Source: Nostoc sp. JL33
GTDB lineage: Bacteria > Cyanobacteriota > Cyanobacteriia > Cyanobacteriales > Nostocaceae
Assembly: GCF_017114985.1 (NCBI RefSeq)
Contig: NZ_JABXKP010000007.1
Span: forward strand, 1 to 64,000
Direction: 5' to 3'
DNA: 64,000 nt
The stretch's first letter is position 1. Each line of letters opens with the position of its first letter. Positions 44,583-53,724 of the stretch are shown here, one piece after another. The translations under genes and the position numbers were made by a program. The notes below the pieces were generated by a model. That model did no database searches, was not told the origin of the DNA, and was given only the letters and a program-made list of their open reading frames with translations.

Positions 44583-45902
44583 ATGAAAGTTACCCTTTTG
44601 CAATCCCAAATTCTGAATTTTTACCGCCAGTTGACCAATTCTGCTTGGCGGCTTTTGCTAATGGGAATTATTCTGAGTATATTTTTATCTGGTTGTCAGG
44701 GGACAGTCCAGAAGAATGACGGAGTAATTCATCTGAGTCTATGGCAATCAATCAATCCCCCTAGTAATCGGGATGTGTTTAACAAACTAGTAGATAAATT
44801 TAATCAGACTCATCCTGATGTTCAGGTGGAATCTATCTTCATTGGTCAACCCCAATTGCCAAAAATATTAACAGCAGTTGTGGGCAATGCGCCTCCAGAT
44901 ATTCTGTCATTCGATCCTCAATTGACAGGTCAGTTTATGGAACTAGGAGCAATTCAACCTTTAGAAGAATGGCTGGACAAATTGCCCTTAAAGTCGGAAA
45001 TTAGCCCGAACTTATGGGAAGAATTAAAATTAGACGGTCATCTTTGGTCAATCCCACTTTACACGAGCAATATAGGCATTTTTTACCGACCTAAACTTTT
45101 CCAAGCTGCGGGAATTACGCAAATTCCTCAGACTTGGGAAGAGTTGAGGGAAGTTGCTAAAAAATTGACCATAGACCGGAATGGCGATAATCGACCTGAA
45201 CAATACGGAATATTACTGCCTTTAGGAAAGGAAGAATGGACTGTCTTTAGTTGGTTCTCCTTTTTATTGAGCGCTGGCGGAGAGATTGTGACAAATAATC
45301 GCCCAAATTTGATGAATCCTAGTGCGATCGCAGCCTTACAATTTTGGCAAGACCTCTTAAAAGATGGTTCAGCAACTCTTTCTTCCCCAGAGCGAGGTTA
45401 TGAAGAAGACGCTTTTATAGCAGGTCGCGTTGCTATGCAACTCACAGGCCCTTGGACTTATATAATGAAGTCCAATGTTGACTTTAACGCATTCCCTATA
45501 CCTGCAAAAGTGAAGCCTGCGACGGTGACAGCCACTGGAAATATGTATTTGATGAAGACCACACCAGCAAGAGAGCAAGCTGCACTCAAATTTTTAGAGT
45601 ATGTCTTGAGTGAAGAATTCCAAACAGAATGGAGTATGGGGACGGGTTTTTTACCAGTTAACCTCAAATCTACCCAAAGTCAGGCTTACCAGGAATTTAT
45701 CCAGCAAAAACCTGTCTTGAAAGTCTTTATTGACCAAATGTCTGTATCAGGTTCTCGACCAATCATTCCTGGATATAGTCGTTTGTCTGACAGTTTAGGT
45801 CGAGCCATCGAAGCCACCATGTTAGGCGCTTCTCCAGAAACAGCACTCAAACAAGCCCAAGCAAACCTCGATTCAATTTGGGATTCCCTATCATCTAGAT
45901 GA
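44583..45902 (+). CDS. ABC transporter substrate-binding lipoprotein, sugar type
   Basis: A 439-residue extracytoplasmic binding protein of family 1 (MalE/UgpB-like) for sugars or glycerol-phosphate-like solutes. The lipobox LSGC places the lipid-modified Cys at residue 38, and the leader has an Arg followed by a hydrophobic stretch (LLLMGIILSIFL). IHLSLWQSINPPSN opens the mature fold; ATGNMYLMKTT and QAALKFLEYVLSEEFQTEW are typical. The leader starts unusually far from the lipobox (37 residues), so the true start could be the Met near residue 27. No permease or ATPase genes lie nearby. Its stop overlaps the start of the LD-carboxypeptidase by 4 bases. Confidence 0.85.
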   Translation: MKVTLLQSQILNFYRQLTNSAWRLLLMGIILSIFLSGCQGTVQKNDGVIHLSLWQSINPPSNRDVFNKLVDKFNQTHPDVQVESIFIGQPQLPKILTAVVGNAPPDILSFDPQLTGQFMELGAIQPLEEWLDKLPLKSEISPNLWEELKLDGHLWSIPLYTSNIGIFYRPKLFQAAGITQIPQTWEELREVAKKLTIDRNGDNRPEQYGILLPLGKEEWTVFSWFSFLLSAGGEIVTNNRPNLMNPSAIAALQFWQDLLKDGSATLSSPERGYEEDAFIAGRVAMQLTGPWTYIMKSNVDFNAFPIPAKVKPATVTATGNMYLMKTTPAREQAALKFLEYVLSEEFQTEWSMGTGFLPVNLKSTQSQAYQEFIQQKPVLKVFIDQMSVSGSRPIIPGYSRLSDSLGRAIEATMLGASPETALKQAQANLDSIWDSLSSR

Positions 45903-46795
45903 AATCTAAAATCCTACCAGCACCTCTCAAACCTGGTGACTTGCTACGAGTTATTGCGCCCAGTGGTGCTTTACGAGAATTGGAGCCGTTTGGGCGGAGT
46001 GTGGAAATTTGGCGATCGCACGGCTACCAAGTAGAAATCAGCCCACAGATAGATGATAAATGGGGATATTTAGCAGGCAGAGATGAAGAACGCCGTAACC
46101 AGCTAGCAGCAGCATGGCAAGATCCAGATTGTCGCGGTATCCTCTGCGCCAGAGGTGGTTTTGGTAGCACCCGCATCTTAGAAAATTGGCATTGGCAACA
46201 AAACTCAGAACTTCCCAAATGGTTGATTGGCTTTTCTGACATCACCGCCCTTTTGTGGAGCCTTTATAATGTCGGGATTTCCAGCCTTCACGGGGCAGTG
46301 ATGACAACTCTCGCCGATGAGCCAGATTGGTCAATCGAGCGATTGTTCAATTGTGTGGAAGGGCGAGCTCTCAAACCTCTCAAAGGTTGTGGTTGGGGTG
46401 GCGGGATTGTTACTGGCATTTTGCTACCAGGAAATCTCACAGTCGCAACTCATCTTTTAAATACACCAATGCAACCAAATTTCGATGGTGTGATTTTGGC
46501 ATTTGAGGATGTCACAGAACCGCCCTACCGCATCGACAGAATGCTGACGCAGTGGCGTTTAAGTGGTTCTTTATCAAAAATTCGGGGGATTGCTTTGGGG
46601 GGTTTTACTCGGTGTCAAGCCCCGCCAAATGTACCTAGTTTTAGTGTGGAAGAAGTTCTGCGCGATCGCTTAGGCGATTTGGGGATTCCTGTTGTCTCTC
46701 ACCTGCCTTTTGGTCATGATAGCCCGAATGCAGTGTTACCAGTGGGTGTGGAAGTAACTTTAAATGCAGACCAAGGAATATTAGAGATCATTTGA
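45899..46795 (+). CDS. LD-carboxypeptidase (peptidase family S66)
   Basis: A 298-residue S66 peptidase that removes the terminal D-Ala from muropeptides (LdcA activity in E. coli) for cell wall recycling. The Ser-Glu-His triad is visible: Ser in LIGFSDITALLW near residue 112, Glu in FEDVTEPPYRID near 205, His in HLPFGHDSPNAVLPVG near 272. VIAPSGALRELEPF opens the fold. Length is normal and there is no signal peptide, so it is cytoplasmic. The ATGA overlap with the upstream sugar-binding lipoprotein suggests both are made from one transcript; the binding protein may therefore collect a cell-wall sugar or muropeptide, which is inference. Confidence 0.92.
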   Translation: MKSKILPAPLKPGDLLRVIAPSGALRELEPFGRSVEIWRSHGYQVEISPQIDDKWGYLAGRDEERRNQLAAAWQDPDCRGILCARGGFGSTRILENWHWQQNSELPKWLIGFSDITALLWSLYNVGISSLHGAVMTTLADEPDWSIERLFNCVEGRALKPLKGCGWGGGIVTGILLPGNLTVATHLLNTPMQPNFDGVILAFEDVTEPPYRIDRMLTQWRLSGSLSKIRGIALGGFTRCQAPPNVPSFSVEEVLRDRLGDLGIPVVSHLPFGHDSPNAVLPVGVEVTLNADQGILEII

Positions 46796-46840
46796 GAGGA
46801 TGTTTTAAAAGTTTTTCAATCAAAGTTTGCTCTTTGAAAT

Positions 46841-46890
46841 AACGAACCGCAGAGGCACAGAGAACACAGAGAAAGAGAAACAGAGAAAGA
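46841..46890 (-). repeat. Uninterrupted copy of the CTCTGTGT/TTCTCTGTGCC host repeat
   Basis: On the minus strand this reads TCTTTCTCTGTTTCTCTTTC then TCTGTGTTCTCTGTGCCTCT and GCGGTTCGTT. The copies at about 22375-22490 and 34020-34190 have the same flanks, with a GCCAGT palindrome inserted at the GTGT/TCTC point. This one shows the empty site. Confidence 0.75.
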
Positions 46891-46903
46891 TTTGTAGTTA
46901 TGC

Positions 46904-47641
46904 TCAACTAGAAATTTCACTCCGGCGATGTGGATTTATTTTCAAGGTACACAAGCCAATTGCTGGTATAATCCCCAGAATTATTGCTGTAAATAATTGT
47001 CCACTCCAATACAATATAAAATTACGGTTTACTTCTGGAATAAAGTCTTGTACCAGAAAAAGCAACCAAACCAAAATACTAATTAATAAGAAAGAAATTG
47101 AGGGTAAAAAATTCCACCACCAAATACCTGCTGTATATCGCCTCAATACCAGCCATTGGCAAATCCCTAGCCAAATTCCAGAAATTATATATGCGATCGC
47201 AGATAGAAATCCCAAAATTAAAATATCTTCAGGAGATGATGAGGCAATCGTCGAAATGTAGTTAATCCAGGCTGTAGAAACACCGTTGGCAATCAGCCAA
47301 CCTACACTAGTAGCAAATAGCCACTGCCAACCCGGTAAATATCGGTAAATTACTAGGCTCTGGTCAGCAGCGAAAATCACGGCAAATACAACGTTACTGA
47401 GACTTCTCACCACAATGCTCCATGTTTGTGGTTGGATAGCAACGCCAGGTGAGAGACTTTGGAGAATAATTTTCTCTAAGGCGATACTGGCAACGCCACC
47501 CACAACCCATCCGATCAGGGTCATTAAGGTAAACTGAATAAAGAACCTCTGTCGCTGCGATCGCGGAATCAAAAACTTTCCTGGGTTAGGCTCGTTATTA
47601 GTAGATGCAACATGATCGGGACTGTTAGAGTCAGTTTGCAT
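46904..47641 (-). CDS. Unknown polytopic membrane protein
   Basis: A 245-residue hydrophobic protein with about six membrane helices (first near residues 33-58, FFIQFTLMTLIGWVVGGVASIAL). The N-terminus (30 residues) is polar and Ser/Asn/Pro-rich. Motifs such as GWLIANGVSTAW and ICQWLVLRRY appear, but no family was recognised; similar 'hypothetical' proteins occur in cyanobacteria. No neighbour suggests its job. The start is plausible because a polar segment precedes the first helix. Heptamer repeats lie upstream (47645-47880). Confidence 0.65.
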   Translation of the reverse strand: MQTDSNSPDHVASTNNEPNPGKFLIPRSQRQRFFIQFTLMTLIGWVVGGVASIALEKIILQSLSPGVAIQPQTWSIVVRSLSNVVFAVIFAADQSLVIYRYLPGWQWLFATSVGWLIANGVSTAWINYISTIASSSPEDILILGFLSAIAYIISGIWLGICQWLVLRRYTAGIWWWNFLPSISFLLISILVWLLFLVQDFIPEVNRNFILYWSGQLFTAIILGIIPAIGLCTLKINPHRRSEISS

Positions 47642-47961
47642 AGGAAGTTAGGGGAGTGGGGAGTGGGGAGTGGGGAGTGGGGGATGAGGGAGATGAGGGA
47701 GATGAGGGAGTAGGGGAAGAAGAACTATTGATTATTGCCCAATGCCCCATGCCCTATGCCCAATTCCCAACTCCCAATGCCCAATCCTCAATTCAATATT
47801 GATTCCTGTTTTATCCTATTTCCCACTCCCTACTCCCTACTCCCTACTCCCCACTCCCCACTCCCCACTCCCCTTTTACTCCAAACCTGCTGAAAAAGCG
47901 TAATCCCAGAATGATAAGCTAAACAGTGGCATAAAAATTGTGACTTAGGATGAAGTAATAA
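47642..47961. repeat. STRR-rich spacer upstream of hemE
   Basis: GGGGAGT (47650-47680), GGGAGAT-type units (about 47680-47710), CCCAATG-type units (47735-47790) and CCCCACT (47815-47870) arrays fill most of the gap; no gene. Confidence 0.8.
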
Positions 47962-49023
47962 ATGGGTGTTTCTTCAACGACTCCTCATCTCTTACGGGCT
48001 GCTCGTGGTGAAGTAGTAGATCGTCCCCCTGTTTGGATGATGCGACAAGCGGGACGATATATGAAAGCATATCGAGACTTAAGAGAGAAGTATCCTTCAT
48101 TTCGCGATCGCTCGGAAATTCCAGATGTAGCAATTGAAGTTTCCTTGCAACCGTGGAAAGCCTTCCAACCAGATGGAGTAATTTTATTTTCTGATATTGT
48201 CACCCCATTACCTGGTTTGGGCATTGACATGGATATCGCCGAAGGTAAAGGGCCAATCATCTCTTCGCCCCTCCGCACTCAAGAACAAATTGATCGTCTG
48301 CGTCCTTTGGAACCAGAAGCAGCTCTGCCATTTATCAAAACCATTTTGCAAGCGTTGCGCTCTGAAGTAGGCGATAAATCAACTGTGTTGGGCTTTGTGG
48401 GTGCGCCGTGGACGTTAGCAGCTTATGCAGTTGAGGGAAAAGGTTCTAAAACCTATTCCATCATCAAAAACATGGCATTTTCCGACCCGACGATACTGCA
48501 TCAACTGTTAGCTAAATTAGCAGATGCGATCGCCATCTATGCCCGCTACCAAATTGACTCTGGCGCTCAAGTTGTGCAAATGTTCGATTCTTGGGCGGGT
48601 CAATTGAGTCCTCAAGATTATGACACCTTTGCTCTCCCCTATCAGCAGAGAGTTTTCCAGCAGGTTAAGCAAACCCATCCCGATACACCTTTGATTTTGC
48701 TAGTTAGCGGTAGTGCGGGTGTGTTGGAAAGAATGGCACAATCTGGCGCTGATATTGTCAGTGTAGACTGGGCGGTGGATATGGCAGACGCACGAGCCAG
48801 ATTGGGTAAACAAGTCAAAGTTCAAGGAAATCTTGACCCAGGCGTACTATTCGGCTCTAAACAGTTTATCCGCGATCGCATTCTCGATACCGTTCGCAAA
48901 GCTGGTAATTGGGGTCACATTCTCAATCTCGGTCACGGTGTTTTACCAGAAACTCCAGAAGAAAATGTTGCTTTCTTCTTTGAAACCGCAAAGGAACTTA
49001 ATCTTGCAGGAGTTAAGGCTTGA
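47962..49023 (+). CDS. hemE: Uroporphyrinogen decarboxylase
   Basis: A 353-residue enzyme of haem and chlorophyll synthesis, turning uroporphyrinogen III into coproporphyrinogen III in the cytoplasm. Signature [20 protein letters not shown] at residues about 20-39 holds the catalytic Arg residues; the [16 protein letters not shown] and [10 protein letters not shown] blocks and [15 protein letters not shown] near the end are intact. Length is as expected. It appears monocistronic, followed by a heptamer array. Confidence 0.98.
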   Translation: MGVSSTTPHLLRAARGEVVDRPPVWMMRQAGRYMKAYRDLREKYPSFRDRSEIPDVAIEVSLQPWKAFQPDGVILFSDIVTPLPGLGIDMDIAEGKGPIISSPLRTQEQIDRLRPLEPEAALPFIKTILQALRSEVGDKSTVLGFVGAPWTLAAYAVEGKGSKTYSIIKNMAFSDPTILHQLLAKLADAIAIYARYQIDSGAQVVQMFDSWAGQLSPQDYDTFALPYQQRVFQQVKQTHPDTPLILLVSGSAGVLERMAQSGADIVSVDWAVDMADARARLGKQVKVQGNLDPGVLFGSKQFIRDRILDTVRKAGNWGHILNLGHGVLPETPEENVAFFFETAKELNLAGVKA

Positions 49024-49230
49024 GAGTGAGGAGTGAGAGTTATGAGTTATGAGTTATGAGTTAGGAGTTATAAACTATAAAGTTATCAGTTGCGAGGTGC
49101 AAAGTTATTTTTTATTTTTAACTCCTCACTTCTCACTCCTAACTCCTAACTTCATTCTTGACTCCTAACTTGATTTTTACCTCCTGGAACTTTTAACTTA
49201 ATTCTTAACTCCTAACTCCTAACTCCTAAC
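49024..49230. repeat. STRR heptamer array after hemE
   Basis: GAGTTAT, GAGTTAG and TAACTCC-type heptamers run through the 220-bp gap between hemE and the epimerase gene. Confidence 0.85.
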
Positions 49231-49246
49231 TTATTAAAATCTTAGT

Positions 49247-50212
49247 ATGAGCCAGAAACGGATTTTAGTGACTGGTGCAAGTGGTTGTATAGGTCATTAT
49301 TTAACAGAAGCCTTAATTAAAGAAACAGATCACGAACTGTATCTACTAGTTAGGAACCCAAGTAAACTGCAAGTTGATACCAAGGCGCGTTCAGGCATCA
49401 ACGTTTTGCAAGGTGATATGCAAAATATTCGCCAGTTTGCCAATTTGCTATCCACAATTGATACGGCGGCACTCACAGCCACAGCTTGGGGTGGTGATCA
49501 GACATTTGATATTAATGTCGTTAAGACAATAGAGTTGCTAGAACTACTAGATCCAGAACGTTGCCAGCAGGTGATTTATTTTTCGACAGCTAGCGTTTTG
49601 GATCAGTACAATCAACCATTAAAAGAAGCCGGTGAAATTGGGACAGATTACATCCGTTCCAAATATGACTGCTTACAGAAAAAAGAAAAATTAGCGATCG
49701 CACCCAAAATAACCACACTATTTCCGACTTTAGTAGTGGGCGGTGATGCCAATAAACCCTATTCTCACCTCACATCTGGCATTCCCGAAGTTACGAAATA
49801 TATTAATTTGATTCGCTTTCTACAAGCAGATGGCAGTTTTCACTTTATCCACGGACGAGACATTGCCATTGTCGTGCGATATTTAATTGATCATCCTCCC
49901 GAAAATGATCAACCACGTCGGCTTGTTTTAGGCCAGCCACCCTTAACTGCTAATCAAGCAGTCGAAGAAGTTTGTGCTTATTTGGGCAAAAAGATTTACT
50001 TTCGCATTCCCATATCTTTAGCATTGGCTAATTTGATTATCGTTCTGTTCCACATTCAGATGGCCGCTTGGGATAGATTTTGCATGAACTATCGGCATTT
50101 CACCTATGAAAATTTCATCAATCCCGATACTTTCGGCTTACCAAATTATTGTGCAACCATGAGTGATGTTTTAAAAATCAGTGGCGTTGAACGGGCTAAA
50201 AATTCGATATAA
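49247..50212 (+). CDS. NAD(P)-dependent epimerase/dehydratase (extended SDR)
   Basis: A 321-residue extended short-chain dehydrogenase. The nucleotide-binding TGASGCIG is at residues 9-16. A Ser/Thr-rich segment (YFSTASVL) precedes the catalytic Y-x3-K (YIRSK). Length suits the atypical or NAD(P)H-binding group. C-terminal part (FHIQMAAWDRFCMNYRHFTYENFINPDTFG) is divergent from UDP-sugar epimerases, so the substrate is unknown; carotenoid, sterol-like or sugar ligands are all possible. Stands alone. Confidence 0.88.
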   Translation: MSQKRILVTGASGCIGHYLTEALIKETDHELYLLVRNPSKLQVDTKARSGINVLQGDMQNIRQFANLLSTIDTAALTATAWGGDQTFDINVVKTIELLELLDPERCQQVIYFSTASVLDQYNQPLKEAGEIGTDYIRSKYDCLQKKEKLAIAPKITTLFPTLVVGGDANKPYSHLTSGIPEVTKYINLIRFLQADGSFHFIHGRDIAIVVRYLIDHPPENDQPRRLVLGQPPLTANQAVEEVCAYLGKKIYFRIPISLALANLIIVLFHIQMAAWDRFCMNYRHFTYENFINPDTFGLPNYCATMSDVLKISGVERAKNSI

Positions 50213-50588
50213 ACTGTGGCTTTTGACAACATTTGTAAAACATTAGTAGAAAAATAACGTATTGCATAAAGCATCTACCGCTCAAACTTTGCGCCCCTCT
50301 GTCTTGAAAAGTTTCCTACGCCGGGAAACCCGGCTTCGAGGAACTTTTCGCTGCGCTTTACTTCTCTGCGTTCGCGCAGCGTGTCGCAGACAGACGCTTT
50401 GCGAATGCGTTCCTCTGCGTTTAAAAAAGCTACCAACTTATGCAAAACGTACCTCTTTCCCCTCTGCCCCCTGCTCCCCATTCAGGTAAAAATATGAATG
50501 CTAAAATAAAACAACTTTAATAAAAAGTCAATAACTCTTAATTTTCGTTAGAGTGGGATAACAATCAAAGTGTGAGGATTGATACTAC
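50213..50588. other. Intergenic region with large hairpins
   Basis: Two large inverted repeats: 50306-50349 (GAAAAGTTTCCTACGCCGGG against CCCGGCTTCGAGGAACTTTTC) and 50368-50408 (GCGTTCGCGCAGCGT with its partial inverse). Short CTCTGT and CCTCTGCGTTT flanks match the host repeat family. No gene. Confidence 0.6.
50306..50408. repeat. Two-hairpin repeat element
   Basis: A long GC-rich hairpin (50306-50349) followed by a second (50368-50408); CTTCTCTGCG lies between them and CCTCTGCGTTT after. It resembles the palindrome-in-host-repeat arrangement seen at 22375 and 34020, but its arms differ. Confidence 0.6.
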
Positions 50589-52187
50589 ATGCGAATCTTG
50601 TTAGTGTATCCAATATTTCCCAAAACCTTTTGGTCATATGAAAAAATCTTAGAATTAGTCGATCGCAAAGTTTTATTACCACCTCTGGGTTTAGTAACAG
50701 TAGCGGCGATTCTCCCCCAAGAATGGGAATTCAAGCTAGTCGATCGCAACATCCGCCCAGCAACAGAAGCAGAATGGGCATGGGCAGATGTAGTAATTCT
50801 CTCTGCGATGATTGTCCAGAAACAAGATTTACTTGACCAAATCCAGGAAGCAAAAAAACGTGGCAAGTTAGTTGCAGTTGGCGGCCCCTACCCGACTTCT
50901 GTACCTCACGAAGTTGAAAATGTTGGCGCAGATTTTCTGATTCTCGATGAAGGGGAAATCACGCTGCCGATGTTTATTGAGGCAATCAAAAGGGGAGACA
51001 CATCTGGCACTTTCCGCGCCACAGAAAAACCTGATGTCACAAGCACACCAATACCTCGCTTTGATTTATTAGAATTGAATGCTTATGACATGATGTCGGT
51101 GCAGTTTTCGCGCGGGTGTCCCTTCCAATGCGAATTTTGTGACATTATTGTTCTCTACGGGCGCAAACCGCGCACCAAAGCCCCAGCCCAACTGTTAGCA
51201 GAGTTAGATTACCTCTATGAATTGGGTTGGCGGCGGGGTGTGTTTATGGTGGATGATAACTTTATTGGCAACAAGCGAAATGTGAAATTGTTGCTCAAAG
51301 AGTTAAAAGTCTGGATGGCAGAACATAAGTATCCCTTCCGGTTTGACACTGAAGCTTCAATTGACTTAGCAGAAGACTCAGAAATGTTGGAGTTGATGGT
51401 TGAGTGTGGTTTCGCGGCGGTGTTTTTGGGAATCGAAACGCCGGATGAGGATAGTTTGCAAATGACCAAAAAGTTTCAAAATACTCGCAATTCCCTAACT
51501 GAGGCAGTGCAAACGATTATTAAAGCCGGATTGCGCCCAATGGCTGGGTTTATTATCGGCTTTGATGCCGAAAAAGCAGGCGCAGGCGATCGCATTGTCC
51601 GCTTTGCTGAACAAGCAGCAATTCCCTCTACTACTTTTGCGATGTTGCAAGCGTTACCAAATACCGCACTTTGGCATCGCCTGAAAAAAGAAGGGCGACT
51701 GCGGGAAAATCAAGATGGGAACATCAACCAAACAACATTGATGAACTTCCTTCCCACCCGTCCCTTGGAAGAACTTGCACGAGAATATATTGAAGCATTT
51801 TGTACTTTATACGACCCAGTACAATATTTAGATCGCACCTATCGCTGTTTCTTAATGATGGGTTTGCCAAGTTGGAAAGCGCCAGCGAAAATGCCAGAGT
51901 GGGTTGTTGTGAAAGCGTTGTTAATTGTAATTTGGCGACAAGGCATCAAACGCGAAACCCGTTGGAAATTCTGGCATCATTTGTTCAGTATTCTCAAGCG
52001 TAACCCTGGAGTTATTGAGCATTACATTGCCGCTTGCGCCCACAACGAGCATTTTCTAGAGTATCGCCAAATTGTCCGCGATCAAATTGAAAGTCAACTA
52101 GCTGAATATCTCGCACAAGGTGCAGAAAAGCCTTATGTACTAGTGAAGGAAAAAGCTGAGGAAAAAGCTGAAGCGGTAGTCAGTTAA
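50589..52187 (+). CDS. B12-binding radical SAM protein (DUF4070)
   Basis: A 532-residue protein. An N-terminal cobalamin-binding Rossmann domain (about 1-140: LLPPLGLVTVAAILP, LVAVGGPYPTSVPHEV) precedes the radical SAM domain. That domain has CxxxCxxC in CPFQCEFCDIIVLYGRKPRT near residues 177-184, VDDNFIGNKRN and FDTEASIDLAED. The DUF4070 C-terminal helical domain closes the protein. Relatives include B12-dependent methylases such as the hopanoid C2-methylase HpnP, but the opening differs from it, so no symbol is given. The substrate is unknown. A strong terminator lies about 120 bp after the stop (52305-52338). No hopanoid genes are adjacent. Confidence 0.9.
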   Translation: MRILLVYPIFPKTFWSYEKILELVDRKVLLPPLGLVTVAAILPQEWEFKLVDRNIRPATEAEWAWADVVILSAMIVQKQDLLDQIQEAKKRGKLVAVGGPYPTSVPHEVENVGADFLILDEGEITLPMFIEAIKRGDTSGTFRATEKPDVTSTPIPRFDLLELNAYDMMSVQFSRGCPFQCEFCDIIVLYGRKPRTKAPAQLLAELDYLYELGWRRGVFMVDDNFIGNKRNVKLLLKELKVWMAEHKYPFRFDTEASIDLAEDSEMLELMVECGFAAVFLGIETPDEDSLQMTKKFQNTRNSLTEAVQTIIKAGLRPMAGFIIGFDAEKAGAGDRIVRFAEQAAIPSTTFAMLQALPNTALWHRLKKEGRLRENQDGNINQTTLMNFLPTRPLEELAREYIEAFCTLYDPVQYLDRTYRCFLMMGLPSWKAPAKMPEWVVVKALLIVIWRQGIKRETRWKFWHHLFSILKRNPGVIEHYIAACAHNEHFLEYRQIVRDQIESQLAEYLAQGAEKPYVLVKEKAEEKAEAVVS

Positions 52188-52644
52188 GGCTGGTAATGGG
52201 TAATAGGTAATAGTAAGACTCTATTTTCTCTCTTCTGTAACTCTTTTTTGAAGAATTGGTATAATTACAGCCCATGATTTGAGAGTTACAAAGAGTAGGG
52301 CTACAAAGTTAGGGATACTAGTGAGTACCCCTAACTTTTTTAGGTTTTGGACTTTAACTATCAACATTACACATCTAATTTTAATAAAAAATATAAATTT
52401 TCGATAAAAGTCTCATTATCTATTCAGTTTAAATACTGAATCATAATGATAGTACATGAGTTATCAGTTAAGATTATTCTTCAGTAAAAATACTCTAAAT
52501 AAAGAGCTATTTAAATATACAAATAAAAGTCAAAATAAAGATTGACTTTGCCAAAGCATAGCTGTTAGAACTTAAGTATCGAGACGGACGGGGTGCTAAA
52601 AATATTACTGTCTAAATTGTTTTGCCTACTTAATGAATTCTGAT
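52188..52644. other. Intergenic region with terminator
   Basis: The terminator at 52305-52338 closes the radical SAM gene. The remaining ~300 bp to the PEP-CTERM gene are AT-rich; no gene or repeat recognised. Confidence 0.5.
52305..52338 (+). terminator. Rho-independent terminator after the radical SAM gene
   Basis: AAAGTTAGGG (52305-52314) pairs with CCCTAACTTT (52329-52338); an inner TACT/AGTA stem extends it, and TTT follows directly. Confidence 0.8.
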
Positions 52645-53460
52645 ATGAAAGCTACTTTGTTGACTGCCTTGATTGCTGCTACCGCTACCTTGACCGGATT
52701 AGTTTCCAAAGTAGAAACTGCATCTGCTGCTGGTTTTACTTGGAATAATGCCTGGGCTCAACCAACGATATCTAGTGAATCTAAAACTGGTTTTAACGAC
52801 ACTCCTTTTCAACAATTTGTCCAAAAAGAAAGCGTTGCCATCCCAAACAGCGGACAATTTAAATTAGACCCTAGTAAATTAAACCTAAAATACAACTACA
52901 ACGTATCTGTTGACTTTATCAATGAGGGCGCTAGTTTTAGAAACCAATTAGCCTTCAATGCCACAGGAACTACTAACAAGTCTGGACTGATTTTTAAGGA
53001 TGCTTCTTGTGACGGAGTTTCTGGGTGTATGATGGGCGGGGGCGTTAGTTCACTAAACTTCGGTGATGGGGTCAATATTGGTAATATTGCCGGAGGTACT
53101 CAACTCGACTTCTTTTTAAAAGCTAATGGTTTGAACAATCCCAATGGCAACATCTTTGGTACTCAAACTGCCTCTAATGCTGACGGACTACAGCACGTAG
53201 TTGCTTATGCTTATAACAACTACATCATTCTGGGATTTGAGGATTTATACGGGGCTTTACACGCAACTGGTAACTTAAACCAAAATTCTGACCGTGACTT
53301 TAATGATCTTGTCGTCGTTCTTGATATCGGCGAGGCAAATGTTAGAGAGCTAATTAGCGCTACCGTTCCTGAACCATCTGTTACTCTGTCAATGTTTGCG
53401 GTGGGAGCAGTTAGTATGTTTGGATTGCGTCGTCGCCGTCAAACTCGCACTTCTAACTAA
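52645..53460 (+). CDS. PEP-CTERM sorted exported protein with DUF4114 domain
   Basis: A 271-residue secreted protein. A signal peptide covers residues 1-29 (KATLLTALIAATATLTGLVS...ASA). The mature part ends in a DUF4114 domain with the acidic signature DRDFNDLVVVLDI, typically a calcium-linked extracellular module. The C-terminus is a classical exosortase signal: VPEPSVT, a hydrophobic stretch (MFAVGAVSMFGL) and RRRRQ. It is therefore cut and anchored or released by a cyanobacterial exosortase encoded elsewhere. The start at 52645 (MKATLL) fits the leader better than the upstream Met at 52633. Function unknown; extracellular matrix or biofilm role is likely. Confidence 0.9.
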   Translation: MKATLLTALIAATATLTGLVSKVETASAAGFTWNNAWAQPTISSESKTGFNDTPFQQFVQKESVAIPNSGQFKLDPSKLNLKYNYNVSVDFINEGASFRNQLAFNATGTTNKSGLIFKDASCDGVSGCMMGGGVSSLNFGDGVNIGNIAGGTQLDFFLKANGLNNPNGNIFGTQTASNADGLQHVVAYAYNNYIILGFEDLYGALHATGNLNQNSDRDFNDLVVVLDIGEANVRELISATVPEPSVTLSMFAVGAVSMFGLRRRRQTRTSN

Positions 53461-53724
53461 ACTTTGAACGTTCTTAATATAGTAAGATGCGTTTAGTTTG
53501 ATTGAAAAATAGCAAGTGATTGATCGCATTTTCACCCGTACACTTCTACGGGTGAATTTTCGTGTATATAGGACTGGTATTTGATTTTTGAAAAAAATCA
53601 GTACACTCCGAAAAGGCTTCTTCCCCACTCCCCACTCCCCCCTCCCTGTCTACGCAAATAATTATGGCTATGCCACGCTGCGCGAACAAAAATCAAATAT
53701 GATTCCTATAGTCGCATTTATATT

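Noticed and set aside
50589-52187. Naming the radical SAM gene hpnP
   Set aside because: Shares the B12-radical SAM DUF4070 layout, but its opening differs from HpnP as I know it and no hopanoid genes are close.
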